This document shows positions 16,026 through 24,409 of a DNA stretch of 32,908 nt, piece by piece (within the stretch, counting starts at the first letter, position 1; each line of letters begins with the position of its first letter). Under the pieces are notes generated by a model, which saw only the letters and a list, made by a program, of their open reading frames with translations, was not told where the DNA came from and searched no databases. The stretch spans positions 1 to 32,908 of the forward strand of contig JAJDNJ010000090.1 in NCBI GenBank assembly GCA_022340705.1, written 5' to 3'. The stretch comes from Betaproteobacteria bacterium. Its GTDB lineage: Bacteria > Pseudomonadota > Gammaproteobacteria > Burkholderiales > SG8-39. The position numbers and the translations under genes were made by a program.

Positions 16026-16312
16026 AGCGTCGGTCGCTGCGCAAATCCGGTGGGAGAGGCGAGCGCCTCGACGGGCTCGACGCCCACCCCCGTCACCTGC
16101 GCGGCCGGCGGCCCGCGGCGCGCCCATTCGATGAGCGCCTCGACCGCCGCAGCCGATCCGCTCACTTCGGCTTCGACGCTTCCATCGCTGCGATTGCGAA
16201 CCCAGCCGTCGAGTCCGTGACGCTCGGCCGCGGCGCGCAGCGCGGCGCGATAACCCACGCCCTGCACTCGGCCCGTGATCCGGAGTCGGCGCGCGATTTT
16301 GCCAATTTTCAC
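16022..16312 (-). CDS. acyP: acylphosphatase
   Basis: A 96-residue enzyme that hydrolyses acyl phosphates such as carbamoyl or acetyl phosphate. GRVQGVGYR carries the phosphate-binding loop and catalytic Arg, and GWVRNRSDGSVEAEVSG carries the catalytic Asn. I prefer the GTG at 16312: GAGG lies six bases upstream and the distance to GRVQGVGYR matches the family. An ATG at 16345 would add 11 residues and has no ribosome binding site. Convergent with the XRE gene (stops share CTAG) and divergent from the pilin-like gene. Confidence 0.92.
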   Translation of the reverse strand: MKIGKIARRLRITGRVQGVGYRAALRAAAERHGLDGWVRNRSDGSVEAEVSGSAAAVEALIEWARRGPPAAQVTGVGVEPVEALASPTGFAQRPTL

Positions 16313-16388
16313 CGCTTGCCTCGCCGCGTCGTCGAAGGACTCCATGGTAAGCTGCGGAAAAACGTAGGCAAACGGTTCGGGGGGACAC

Positions 16389-16781
16389 ATGCGCGTCGTG
16401 CTCATCGTGGTCGCAGGCCTGGCACTGGTCGTCTTTCTCGCGGTCGCGGTCGTGCTGCCGATGATGGCGGACTCGGAAGCGCGTGAAGCGGCGCAGGCGC
16501 TGGTGGCCGGCACCGAGCCCGCCAAGCAGCAGGTCGCGGCGGCGGCGCAAAAGTCCAAGACCCTGGACGGCGCGGGCAAGGGGATCAAGCTGGCGCCAAC
16601 GAAGAACGCCAGTTTCGGGGAGCTGAAGTGGATCGTTGCGCCAAGCGGCGAGATCCGCGGTTGGAACGAAAAGAACGCGATCGAGATCCGGCTGACGCCG
16701 ATCATCCAGAGCGGCAAGGTGTCGTGGCGCTGCCAGGGCTATCCGAACCGCGCGATGCCCGCGGCATGCGGCGGCGGCTAG
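16389..16781 (+). CDS. pilin-like protein with N-terminal membrane helix
   Basis: A 130-residue protein. Residues 3-26 form one hydrophobic helix, followed by a charged Ala-rich helix (28-57), a pattern like the pilin alpha-1 helix. The C-terminal half (about 76-127) resembles the pilin globular domain: GEIRGWNEKNAIEIRLTP, then a Cys pair (C115 and C127) in WRCQGYPNRAMPAAC that probably forms the disulfide loop. However, it lacks a prepilin peptidase site (Gly followed by FTLIE and the conserved Glu5), so it may be a membrane-anchored pilin-domain protein and not an assembled pilin. A G-rich stretch (about 16378-16384) could be its ribosome binding site. A strong terminator follows 47 bases later. 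No other pilus genes are nearby. Confidence 0.7.
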   Translation: MRVVLIVVAGLALVVFLAVAVVLPMMADSEAREAAQALVAGTEPAKQQVAAAAQKSKTLDGAGKGIKLAPTKNASFGELKWIVAPSGEIRGWNEKNAIEIRLTPIIQSGKVSWRCQGYPNRAMPAACGGG

Positions 16782-16828
16782 GTCGGCGGTTCGCGTCCTA
16801 AAACCCGATTTGGCGCGCGGTCACGCCC

Positions 16829-16857
16829 GGCATGACGCGAAGCGTCATGCCAGTTTT
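16829..16857 (+). terminator. intrinsic terminator after the pilin-like gene
   Basis: A perfect 10-base stem (GGCATGACGC 16829-16838, GCGTCATGCC 16842-16851) with a GAA triloop is followed by AGTTTT. The GCGAAGC tip is known to form an unusually stable DNA or RNA mini-hairpin. The T run is short, so efficiency may be moderate. Confidence 0.7.
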
Positions 16858-16871
16858 GCGGCTTATCTGGG

Positions 16872-16877
16872 TATAAG
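16872..16877 (+). promoter_or_regulatory. possible -10 element (TATAAG) of the DsrE-family gene
   Basis: TATAAG matches the -10 consensus at five of six positions and lies 86 bases before the ATG at 16964, just after the upstream terminator. The hexamer 17 bases upstream (TGCCAG) is a poor -35. Confidence 0.4.
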
Positions 16878-16963
16878 ATTCATTTAGGTTTGGCCGTTTA
16901 GCACGGCGCGTAAGATCGCTGGGCGGGGTCGCCATGCCCCAAATACAACGACTAGGAGGAGAC

Positions 16964-17392
16964 ATGATTAAAAAGCTTCTGATCGCAGCCGGCGCGGTGC
17001 TGGCGATGGTCCTGGCGGGCGGCGCGGCCGCTGCAGACCAGATGAAAGTGATTTACCACATTAACGAGGGCCTCGACCAAGCGTCGAACGGCTTGCGCAA
17101 CGCCAACAACCAGCTGGACGTCGATCCGAAGGCGCAGATCGTGTTCGTGGCGCACTCGAAAGGCGTCGACTTCCTCATGAAAGGCGCGAAGGACAAGCGC
17201 GGCAACAAGTTTGAGGACATCGTTGAGCGCTTGACGCTCAAGGGCGTGAAATTCGAGGTCTGCGAAAAGACCCTCAAGAGCCGTAAGCTCTCCAAGGATC
17301 AGTTCATCGAGTACGCCAGCTATGTGCCCTCCGGCGTTTGGGAGGTGACCAAACTCCAGCAGAAAGAGGGTTTCGCCTACCTGAAGCCCTGA
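16964..17392 (+). CDS. exported DsrE-family protein
   Basis: A 142-residue precursor with a clear signal peptide (MIKKLLIAAGAVLAMVLAGG, likely cleaved after AAA around residue 24). The mature part has the DsrE-like alpha/beta fold: MKVIYHINEG, AQIVFVAHSKGVDFL, and LTLKGVKFEVCEKTL with one conserved Cys in the place where DsrE-type proteins carry their reactive Cys. Family members handle sulfur transfer, but periplasmic stand-alone ones have no settled role. AGGAGGA four bases before the ATG at 16964 settles the start against an upstream ATG at 16934. It is a single-gene unit with its own likely promoter and a strong terminator. Confidence 0.85.
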   Translation: MIKKLLIAAGAVLAMVLAGGAAAADQMKVIYHINEGLDQASNGLRNANNQLDVDPKAQIVFVAHSKGVDFLMKGAKDKRGNKFEDIVERLTLKGVKFEVCEKTLKSRKLSKDQFIEYASYVPSGVWEVTKLQQKEGFAYLKP

Positions 17393-17415
17393 CCGGCGGC
17401 TGAGCCGAATTTCGA

Positions 17416-17444
17416 CGGGCGGCTGCGGCCGCCCGTTTTGTTTT
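17416..17444 (+). terminator. intrinsic terminator after the DsrE-family gene
   Basis: A perfect 8-base GC stem (CGGGCGGC 17416-17423, GCCGCCCG 17428-17435) with loop TGCG is followed by TTTTGTTTT. It lies between the convergent DsrE-family gene and metG. There is no T run for the leftward direction, so it serves the rightward gene. Confidence 0.85.
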
Positions 17445-17468
17445 CTGCGCGGCGCGCCGCGCAGGCGT

Positions 17469-19589
17469 CTACTTCACCCGCATGCCGGGCGTTGCGCCCG
17501 CATCCGGAGCGATCAGGAAGATGCCGGGACCTTCGCCCGATGCCGCGAGCACCATGCCCTCGGACAGGCCGAAGCGCATCTTGCGCGGCGCGAGGTTGGC
17601 CACCATCACGGTCAGGCGTCCCTTGAGCGCTTCCGGCGGGTAGGCCGACTTGATGCCCGCGAACACGGTTCGCGTCTCGCCGCCGAGGTCGAGCGTCAGC
17701 TTGAGCAGCTTGTCGGCGCCTTCGACTGTCTCGGCGTCCTGGATCTTCGCCACGCGCAGGTCGAGCTTGGCGAAATCGTCGATCGAAATGGGTTCGCTCA
17801 CCTTCGTTTCCTTGGGGCTGCCGTGCTGTTGGTGTTCGGCGTGTGTTTGTGGCGAGCGCCCCGTCGGCGCTTCGGATGGTGGGGCGAACAGGGTCTCGAG
17901 CTGCGTTGCATCGACGCGCAGCATGAGCGGCGTGTACGACTTGATGCGCCGCGCGCGCACCGTCTGCCCGGCCTGCGTGCACAGGTCGCCCCATCGGAGG
18001 TTGGGGGTAGCAAAGAAATCTTCGACCGCGCGCGCGACTGAGGGGAGCACCGGCTTAAGCAGGATGGTCAGGCGGTAGAAGCCCTCCATGCCGACGCTGC
18101 ACACGGAATGCAGGCGGGCGCGCTGTTCGTCGAGTTTCGCCAGCTCCCAGGGCTTGTGCTCGTCGATGAACTGGTTGATGCGGTCGGCATACTGCATGAC
18201 GAGGCGCAGCGCCTTGCCGAACTCGCGCGCTTCGTAGGCCTCACGTACCTCGACTTCAATCTCTGCTGCTCCGAGGCGCGCGACGTCCTCGAATCCCAAC
18301 TGCGCGGTCTGCGCGGCGGGCGCGAGTGCGCCATCGAAATGACGGTTCAGGAACCCAGCGCAGCGGCTCGCGATATTGACGTACTTGCCCACCAAGTCGC
18401 TGTTCACGCGCGCGACGAAATCGTCGGGGTTGAAATCGATGTCCTCGACGTTCGCGTTAAGCTTCGCGGCGATGTAGTAGCGCAGCCACTCCGGGTTCAT
18501 ACCCAGCTCGAGATAGCGCAGCGGGTCGATCCCAGTGCCGCGTGACTTGGACATCTTCTCGCCCGACACCCCGATGAAGCCGTGCACGTAAACGTGATCC
18601 GGCACGCGGTAGGGCGCGCCGGCGAAGCGCAGCATCGCCGGCCAGAAAAGCGTGTGGAAGTAGATGATGTCCTTGCCGATGAAATGAACCTGCTCGATGT
18701 CCTCGGCCGACAGGAACGCCTCGAAGCTGCGCGCCTCGCCGTTCGCCTTCGCCTTGCCCGCGTCGAAGTAGCTCTTCAGCGAGGCGAGGTAGCCGATCGG
18801 CGCATCGAGCCAGACGTAGAGGTATTTTTCCTCCGCCAGATCCGGGATCCGGATGCCGAAGTACGGCGGATCGCGCGAGATGTCCCAGTCGCCGAGTGCG
18901 TTGTCGCCTTCGCCGGCGAGCCATTCCCAGGCCTTGTTCACGACCTGCGGTTGCAGTCGACCGGGCAACTGGAGCCACTCGCGCAGGAACGCGACGCACT
19001 CCGGATTCGAAAGCTTGAAGAAGTGGTGCTCCGAGCTCTTCACCACAGGAGTGGCGCCGGATAGCGTCGAGCGCGGATTCTTCAGCGCGGCAGCGGGATA
19101 GACCGAGCTGCAGTTCTCGCAGGCATCGCCGTACTGGTCCTTCGCGCCACAGTTCGGGCACTCGCCCTTGATGTAGCGATCGGCGAGGAACATGCGCTTC
19201 ACCGGGTCGAACAGCTGCTCGATCGATTTTCGGTAGATGAGCCCCGCGCTTGCCAGCTTGCGGTAGATGTCCTGCGACAGCGCCGTGTTTTCTGGCGAAT
19301 GCGTTGAATGCCAGTGGTCGAAGGAAAGGTGGAATCCGTCCAGGTAGCGCCGGCGCCCGGCCTGGATCGCGCCGATAAACGCTTCCGGGGATTGGCCCGC
19401 CTTCTCGGCCGCCAGCATGATCGGCGCGCCGTGGGCGTCGTCCGCGCCGACGAAATGCACCGCGTGCCCCTGCATGCGCTGGAAGCGCACCCAGATGTCG
19501 GCCTGGATGTACTCCATGATGTGGCCGATGTGCAGGGCGCCGTTGGCGTAGGGCAGCGCGGTGGTGACGAAGAGCCGGCGGGAGGGCAT
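17469..19589 (-). CDS. metG: methionyl-tRNA synthetase
   Basis: A 706-residue enzyme that charges tRNA-Met. [16 protein letters not shown] holds the HIGH motif (residues 20-23), CPNCG followed by CENC binds zinc, and KMSKS is at 345-349. The C-terminal 110 residues (from about 596, [13 protein letters not shown]) form the OB-fold tRNA-binding and dimerisation domain found in long MetG forms. A linker of about 30 polar residues (around 555-590, [19 protein letters not shown]) joins it to the anticodon-binding domain. The start ATG at 19589 fits the family. Divergent from apbC, as is common in proteobacteria. Confidence 0.97.
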   Translation of the reverse strand: MPSRRLFVTTALPYANGALHIGHIMEYIQADIWVRFQRMQGHAVHFVGADDAHGAPIMLAAEKAGQSPEAFIGAIQAGRRRYLDGFHLSFDHWHSTHSPENTALSQDIYRKLASAGLIYRKSIEQLFDPVKRMFLADRYIKGECPNCGAKDQYGDACENCSSVYPAAALKNPRSTLSGATPVVKSSEHHFFKLSNPECVAFLREWLQLPGRLQPQVVNKAWEWLAGEGDNALGDWDISRDPPYFGIRIPDLAEEKYLYVWLDAPIGYLASLKSYFDAGKAKANGEARSFEAFLSAEDIEQVHFIGKDIIYFHTLFWPAMLRFAGAPYRVPDHVYVHGFIGVSGEKMSKSRGTGIDPLRYLELGMNPEWLRYYIAAKLNANVEDIDFNPDDFVARVNSDLVGKYVNIASRCAGFLNRHFDGALAPAAQTAQLGFEDVARLGAAEIEVEVREAYEAREFGKALRLVMQYADRINQFIDEHKPWELAKLDEQRARLHSVCSVGMEGFYRLTILLKPVLPSVARAVEDFFATPNLRWGDLCTQAGQTVRARRIKSYTPLMLRVDATQLETLFAPPSEAPTGRSPQTHAEHQQHGSPKETKVSEPISIDDFAKLDLRVAKIQDAETVEGADKLLKLTLDLGGETRTVFAGIKSAYPPEALKGRLTVMVANLAPRKMRFGLSEGMVLAASGEGPGIFLIAPDAGATPGMRVK

Positions 19590-19648
19590 GAGGCGCGAGG
19601 CGCGATTGCGCGGAGAGCGCGAATTCTAGCAAAGCGCGTAGGGGCAAA

Positions 19649-19678
19649 CTGACGCGGCCGTGCCGATTTCGGTACACT
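19649..19678 (+). promoter_or_regulatory. possible apbC-dcd promoter (CTGACG, 18 bases, TACACT)
   Basis: CTGACG (19649-19654) and TACACT (19673-19678) are 18 bases apart, 38 bases before the apbC ATG, in the 126-base divergent region with metG. Both hexamers match consensus at four of six positions. Confidence 0.4.
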
Positions 19679-19715
19679 AGACGGCTTTTCCAAGCCCACT
19701 CCACAAGCCGCACAC

Positions 19716-20801
19716 ATGGCCCTCAACGAATCGCAGATTCAGGACGTGCTTCGCACGCTCGTCGACCCGAATACGGGCAAGGACTTCGTGTCGTCGCGCG
19801 CGGTGAAGAATCTCAAGGTGGCGAACGATCGGGTCTCGCTCGCGATCGAGCTCGGCTATCCCGGCAAAAGCCAGGTCGAGCCGATCCGGCGCATGGTGAC
19901 GCAGGCGCTGCGCGAGGCGGGCGCCGCCAGCGTGAGCATCGACGTCCACTCGAAGGTCGTGCCGCACGCGGTGCAGCGCGGGGTGAAGCTGATTTCGGGC
20001 ATCAAGAACATCATCGCCGTCGCCTCGGGCAAGGGCGGCGTCGGCAAGTCGACGACCGCGGTGAATCTCGCGCTCGCGCTTGCCGCGGAAGGCGCCTCGG
20101 TCGGCGTGCTCGATGCCGACATCTACGGACCTTCACAGCCGATGATGCTCGGCATCGCGGGAAGGCCGGAATCGAAGGACGGCAAGAGCCTGGAGCCGAT
20201 GGAGGGACACGGCATCCAGGCGATCTCGATCGGCTTTCTGATCGACATGGACACGCCGATGGTCTGGCGCGGGCCGATGGTCACCCAGGCGCTCGAGCAG
20301 CTGTTGCGCGATACGCGCTGGCGCGACCTCGACTACCTGGTGGTCGACCTGCCGCCCGGGACCGGCGACATCCAGCTCACGCTCGCGCAAAAGGTGCCGG
20401 TGACCGGCGCGGTGATCGTGACCACGCCGCAGGACATCGCCCTGATCGATGCGCGCAAGGGCCTCAAGATGTTCGAGAAGGTGGGCATCCCGATTCTGGG
20501 CGTGGTCGAGAACATGGCGATCCACGTCTGCCCGAACTGCGGCCACGAGAGCCATATCTTCGGTGCGGGCGGCGCCGACAAGATGTGCCGCGAGTACGGC
20601 ACCGAGCTGCTCGGCCAGCTGCCGCTCGACGCGGGAATCCGCGAGCAGGCGGATTCGGGCCGCCCGACCGTGGTCGCCGACCCCGAGGGCAAGATCGCCG
20701 AGATCTACCGGCGCATCGCGCGGCGCTGCGCGGTCAAGATCGCCGAGGCGCAGAAGGACATGACGTCGAAGTTTCCGAATATCGTCGTGCAGAACACATG
20801 A
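19716..20801 (+). CDS. apbC: ApbC/Mrp iron-sulfur cluster carrier ATPase
   Basis: A 361-residue protein that carries iron-sulfur clusters to target proteins. An N-terminal MIP18/DUF59 domain (about residues 5-80) is followed by a ParA/MinD-like ATPase with the deviant Walker [11 protein letters not shown] (about 104-113), [20 protein letters not shown] and [18 protein letters not shown], in which the CxxC pair binds the cluster. The ATG at 19716 gives the family's start. The stop overlaps the dcd start as ATGA, so dcd is co-translated. Confidence 0.95.
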   Translation: MALNESQIQDVLRTLVDPNTGKDFVSSRAVKNLKVANDRVSLAIELGYPGKSQVEPIRRMVTQALREAGAASVSIDVHSKVVPHAVQRGVKLISGIKNIIAVASGKGGVGKSTTAVNLALALAAEGASVGVLDADIYGPSQPMMLGIAGRPESKDGKSLEPMEGHGIQAISIGFLIDMDTPMVWRGPMVTQALEQLLRDTRWRDLDYLVVDLPPGTGDIQLTLAQKVPVTGAVIVTTPQDIALIDARKGLKMFEKVGIPILGVVENMAIHVCPNCGHESHIFGAGGADKMCREYGTELLGQLPLDAGIREQADSGRPTVVADPEGKIAEIYRRIARRCAVKIAEAQKDMTSKFPNIVVQNT

Positions 20802-21364
20802 GCATCAAGTCGGACCGCTGGATCCGCCGCATGGCCGAGGGGCAGGGCATGATCACGCCGTTCGAGCCCGGTCTGGTGCGCTCGGTGGACGGCACGCGCG
20901 TGGTGTCCTTCGGCACCTCGAGCTACGGCTACGATATCCGCTGCTCGGACGAATTCAAGATTTTCACCAATATCAACTCGACGATCGTCGATCCGAAGGC
21001 CTTCGACGAGAAGTCCTTCGTCGGCTACAAGGGCGCAGTCTGCGTCATTCCGCCGAATTCCTTCGCCCTTGCGCGTACCGTCGAATATTTCCGCATCCCG
21101 CGCAACGTCCTCACCATCTGCCTCGGCAAGTCGACGTATGCGCGCTGCGGAATCATCGTCAACGTCACGCCGCTCGAGCCGGAGTGGGAGGGGCATGTGA
21201 CGCTCGAGTTCTCCAACACCACGCCCCTGCCGGCGAAGATCTACGCCAACGAGGGCGTGGCCCAGGTGATCTTCATCGAGTCGGACGAAGTCTGCGAAAC
21301 GTCCTACCGCGATCGCGGCGGCAAGTACCAGGGGCAGCGCGGGGTCACGCTGCCGCGGATCTGA
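20798..21364 (+). CDS. dcd: dCTP deaminase
   Basis: A 188-residue enzyme (E. coli has 193) that turns dCTP into dUTP for thymidylate synthesis. [13 protein letters not shown] at the start, [39 protein letters not shown] (with the catalytic Glu in the PLEPEWEG block) and [12 protein letters not shown] at the end are typical. The start overlaps the apbC stop. The 3' end overlaps the convergent folA gene by 20 bases. With folA and the deoxynucleoside kinase it fits nucleotide metabolism. Confidence 0.97.
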   Translation: MSIKSDRWIRRMAEGQGMITPFEPGLVRSVDGTRVVSFGTSSYGYDIRCSDEFKIFTNINSTIVDPKAFDEKSFVGYKGAVCVIPPNSFALARTVEYFRIPRNVLTICLGKSTYARCGIIVNVTPLEPEWEGHVTLEFSNTTPLPAKIYANEGVAQVIFIESDEVCETSYRDRGGKYQGQRGVTLPRI

Positions 21365-21914
21365 GCGCGGCGCGCTCGTAGCGCACGAAGTCGAACTTCA
21401 GGCCATCGGCGCTGCGCTGTGGCTCGCGCCGGACCTCGCGCCAGGCGCTGCGATCGAAACGCGGAAACAGCGTGTCGCCCTGAAAGGGCGCGTCGATCTC
21501 GGTGAACTCAAGCGCATCCGCGATGGGCAGCGCCGCCGCGTAAAGCTCGGCGCCACCAATCACGAATACGATCGGCGCGTCGGCGCAGAGCGCGATCGCC
21601 GCCTCGAGGGACGCGGCCACTTCCGCACCGGGCGCGACGAAGCCGCGTTGCCGCGTCACGACGATGTTGCGCCGGCCGGGCAGCGCGCGCCCGATAGAGG
21701 TCCAGGTGCGACGACCCATGATGATCGGATGACCCATGGTCAGCGCCTTGAATCGCTTGAGGTCCTCTGGCAGGCGCCAGGGCAGACCGCCCGCGGCGCC
21801 GATGACAGCGTTCGAGGCCAGCGCCGCGATCAGGCACAGCTGCGGACCGGCGCGCGCGCGCTCGATGGTGACAGAGTCCACATCGCCGGCGTCTCCGTTT
21901 GGCGACTGTGACAT
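21345..21914 (-). CDS. folA: dihydrofolate reductase
   Basis: A 189-residue enzyme that reduces dihydrofolate with [37 protein letters not shown] (substrate site), [28 protein letters not shown] (cofactor site) and [13 protein letters not shown] are clear family blocks. The ATG at 21914 has GAGG eight bases upstream; the longer start at 21932 would be TTG and is less likely. Compared with E. coli FolA there is an N-terminal extension of about 22 residues and a short Ala-rich C-terminal tail. It overlaps dcd tail to tail and is divergent from the glrR-like gene. Confidence 0.93.
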   Translation of the reverse strand: MSQSPNGDAGDVDSVTIERARAGPQLCLIAALASNAVIGAAGGLPWRLPEDLKRFKALTMGHPIIMGRRTWTSIGRALPGRRNIVVTRQRGFVAPGAEVAASLEAAIALCADAPIVFVIGGAELYAAALPIADALEFTEIDAPFQGDTLFPRFDRSAWREVRREPQRSADGLKFDFVRYERAALRSAAA

Positions 21915-21944
21915 TCGCCCTACCTCATACAATGCTTTGCCTCG

Positions 21945-21950
21945 ATTATA
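21945..21950 (-). promoter_or_regulatory. likely folA -10 element (TATAAT)
   Basis: The minus strand carries a consensus TATAAT whose transcript would begin near 21938, about 24 bases before the folA ATG. The -35 region is weak (CGCTTG or TTGGCG at non-ideal distances). Confidence 0.45.
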
Positions 21951-21993
21951 TGAAGATGCTTAAAAACAAGCGCCAAGCGCAGGGGCGAGCAGC

Positions 21994-23394
21994 GTGAGCC
22001 GGGAGCGACCGCGGGTCCTGCTGATCGACGACGATCGCGACGAGGTGCAGATCCTCAGCTCGCGTCTGACCAACGCCGGATACGACGTGGTGGTGGCGGC
22101 TACCCTAAAGGCGGCGCTCGCCCAGCTTGCGGTCGCCCGCCCGCGGGTCGCGATCACCGACCTGCCGGGCGAGGGTCCCGAGGGCCTGGCGATCATCGAT
22201 GCCATTCATCGTGAAGCGCCCTCGTTGCCGGTGATCGTGCTGACCTCGCATGGGTCAATTCCCGACGCGGTTGACGCCATGAAGCGAGGCGTGTTCGAGT
22301 TCCTTGCCAAGCCGTTCGACGGCCAGGTGGTGCTCGAGGCGGTCGCGGAGGCGCTGCGCATTTCCCCGATCGCGCCGGGCTCGATGGCGGTGTGGCGCAG
22401 CGACATACTGACGCGGTCTCCGCTCATGGAGGACGTGCTCGCGCAGGCCGAACGCGTGGCGGGAACCGATGCGAACGTGTGCATTCTGGGTCCGAGCGGC
22501 TCGGGCAAGGAGCTTTTGGCGCGCGCGATCCACTTTGCCAGCCGGCGCGCGCGTGCTCCGTTTGTCGCCGTTAACTGCGGCGCGATTCCGGAAGGTCTGC
22601 TCGAAAGCGAGCTGTTCGGTCACAAGAAAGGGGCGTTTACCGGCGCCACGCAGGACCGGCGCGGCCTGTTTCAGGCGGCCGACGGCGGCACCCTGCTGCT
22701 CGACGAGGTCGGCGACATGCCGGGCGCGATCCAGGTCAAGCTCCTGCGCGCGCTCGAGGAGCGCGCGGTGCGCCCGGTCGGCGCGAACGAGGCGGTCGAT
22801 ATCGACGTGCGCATCATCTCGGCGACGCACCGCAAGCTCGAAGAGCGCATCTCGGCGGGGGCGTTCCGTGAAGACCTTTATTACCGACTGAACGTCGTCA
22901 AGCTGACGCTGCCGTCGCTCGCCGAGCGGCGCGAGGATATTCCGCTGCTGGCAAAGCACTTTCTCGCGCGCCTGGCGGGGCGCTACGGCCGTCCGCGTCT
23001 CGAGCTCGCCACCGAGGCGACCGAGCTGCTCATCGGCGCGCCTTGGCCTGGCAACGTGCGCCAGCTGCTCAACGTGGTGGAGCAGGCGGCCGCGCTCGCG
23101 GTGGGCGACGTGATCTCGGCGGAGCTTATCCGCCAGGCTTTGGGCGGGACGCCGGCGACGCTTGCACCCTTGGACGAGGCGCGGCGCGTATTCGAACGCG
23201 ACTACCTGATCCGCGTGCTGAAGATCACCGAGGGCAACGTCACGCACGCGGCGCGCCTTTCGGGGCGCAACCGCACCGAGTTCTACCGCCTTCTAGACCG
23301 GCACGGGCTCGCGCCGGCGATGTTCAAGCGCGGGACGGCGGTCGAAGCCGCCCTGGTCGAAAACGTTCCGCTCCGGGAGCGCTCCAGCGCCTGA
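21994..23394 (+). CDS. glrR: sigma-54-dependent response regulator, GlrR/QseF-like
   Basis: A 466-residue enhancer-binding protein. It has a receiver (residues 7-120; D12, D13, phospho-acceptor D56, Lys in FLAKPFD), an AAA+ domain (about 137-370; GPSGSGKE, the sigma-54 contact loop GAFTGA at 213-218, TLLLDEVGDMP, FREDLYYRLNVV, WPGNVRQLLNVVEQ), and a Fis-type helix-turn-helix (GNVTHAARLSGRNRTEFYRLLDRHGL). The receiver end TSHGSIPDAVDAMKRGVFEFL and the C-terminal NRTEFY block are strikingly like E. coli GlrR, which pairs with the kinase GlrK. No kinase or GlmY-type RNA was seen nearby, so the partner must be elsewhere. The start is GTG at 21994 with AGGGG nine bases upstream. Confidence 0.88.
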   Translation: MSRERPRVLLIDDDRDEVQILSSRLTNAGYDVVVAATLKAALAQLAVARPRVAITDLPGEGPEGLAIIDAIHREAPSLPVIVLTSHGSIPDAVDAMKRGVFEFLAKPFDGQVVLEAVAEALRISPIAPGSMAVWRSDILTRSPLMEDVLAQAERVAGTDANVCILGPSGSGKELLARAIHFASRRARAPFVAVNCGAIPEGLLESELFGHKKGAFTGATQDRRGLFQAADGGTLLLDEVGDMPGAIQVKLLRALEERAVRPVGANEAVDIDVRIISATHRKLEERISAGAFREDLYYRLNVVKLTLPSLAERREDIPLLAKHFLARLAGRYGRPRLELATEATELLIGAPWPGNVRQLLNVVEQAAALAVGDVISAELIRQALGGTPATLAPLDEARRVFERDYLIRVLKITEGNVTHAARLSGRNRTEFYRLLDRHGLAPAMFKRGTAVEAALVENVPLRERSSA

Positions 23395-23410
23395 GCCGCA
23401 TACCCTGCGC

Positions 23411-23430
23411 GGCCCTGTTCTGTCAGGGCC
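23411..23430. repeat. inverted repeat after the glrR-like gene (hairpin, no T run)
   Basis: GGCCCTG (23411-23417) and CAGGGCC (23424-23430) form a perfect 7-base stem with loop TTCTGT, 16 bases after the stop of the response regulator and 26 before the next ATG. With no T run it is not a classic intrinsic terminator; it may pause transcription or shape mRNA ends. Confidence 0.5.
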
Positions 23431-23456
23431 AGGCGGTCATCGCAGACCAAGGGGCG

Positions 23457-24314
23457 ATGAGGCCTCGATCGAACTCTGAATCAGGTCGCACGCGCCGGGG
23501 CCGATTGCCGCATTGCAGCAATCGTCTCTCGGGCGTCGCGCTGCTCGCCGCTTGCGCACTGGCTGCGTCGGCCGCGCAGGCCGGGGCGGGCGAATGCCGC
23601 GCCGCAACGGCGGAGCAGACCAACGTTCTGGTCGAGCTGTTCACCTCCGAGGGCTGCAACAGCTGCCCCCCGGCGGATCGCTGGCTCTCGGCGCTCGACC
23701 TAGGTTCCGCCGGGAAGGCGCAGATCGTGCCCGTCGCCTGGCACGTCGACTATTGGGACTACATCGGCTGGAAGGACCGCTTCGCCCAAGCTGCGTTTTC
23801 CGAGCGACAGCACCGGCTGGCGCAGATTCGTCGCGACCGCGTTGTGTACACCCCGCAGGTCCTGGTGCAGGGGCAGGACTTCAGGCGCTGGGCGCACGGC
23901 GGCTTCCAGGCCGTTGTCGGGCAGATCTCGGCCCGGCCCGCGCGCGCGCGGATTGTGCTCGCCATCGCCGCGGAATCGCACGGCGGAGTGCAGACCGAGG
24001 TAAGTGCCGAGCTGCTTGAGAAGACCGCCCTTGCGAGTCCTTCCGACTACGCCTTGGTGCTGGCCGTGACCGCGAACGGGTTCACGACCCGGGTGCGCTC
24101 GGGGGAGAACGCCGGGCGCACGCTCGCGCACGACCATGTCGCCTTTGGCTGGCGCGGCCCGACCCGGTTTGGCCCGGACGGAAAACTGACGCTACACGAG
24201 CGCCTCGCGCGGCCCACAGCAGCCCCGGGCGGCTCGGGCGTCGCCGCATTCGTACAGAGCATGCGCACGGGGGAAGTACTCCAGGCGCTCATGCTGTCCG
24301 AGTGTCGGGGCTAA
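23457..24314 (+). CDS. exported DUF1223 thioredoxin-like protein
   Basis: A 285-residue protein of the DUF1223 family. The N-terminus has a long basic region, then a hydrophobic core (LSGVALLAACALAASAAQA) ending in a probable signal cleavage site before GAGEC. LAAC could instead be read as a lipobox. The mature part starts with VLVELFTSEGCNSCPPADRWL, a thioredoxin-like strand and CxxC-type motif, followed by VAWHVDYWDYIGWKDRFA and VYTPQVLVQG, all typical of the family. The CxxC suggests a redox or disulfide role in the periplasm; the actual function is unknown. AAGGGG lies just before the ATG at 23457 but at a short distance. Confidence 0.85.
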   Translation: MRPRSNSESGRTRRGRLPHCSNRLSGVALLAACALAASAAQAGAGECRAATAEQTNVLVELFTSEGCNSCPPADRWLSALDLGSAGKAQIVPVAWHVDYWDYIGWKDRFAQAAFSERQHRLAQIRRDRVVYTPQVLVQGQDFRRWAHGGFQAVVGQISARPARARIVLAIAAESHGGVQTEVSAELLEKTALASPSDYALVLAVTANGFTTRVRSGENAGRTLAHDHVAFGWRGPTRFGPDGKLTLHERLARPTAAPGGSGVAAFVQSMRTGEVLQALMLSECRG

Positions 24315-24356
24315 GCTGCGGCGCCAGTTCCTTTCCGTCCACAGCCTCACCTCGGG

Positions 24357-24362
24357 TATATT
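24357..24362 (+). promoter_or_regulatory. possible -10 element (TATATT) of the DGQHR gene
   Basis: TATATT matches five of six -10 bases and lies 47 bases before the ATG at 24410 in the 95-base gap. A weak -35 (TTCCGT, 24333-24338) is 18 bases upstream. Confidence 0.35.
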
Positions 24363-24409
24363 CGACCGAACCCGCCGAGGGGGGGCGGGACCCGAGGGAG
24401 ACAGGGGCC

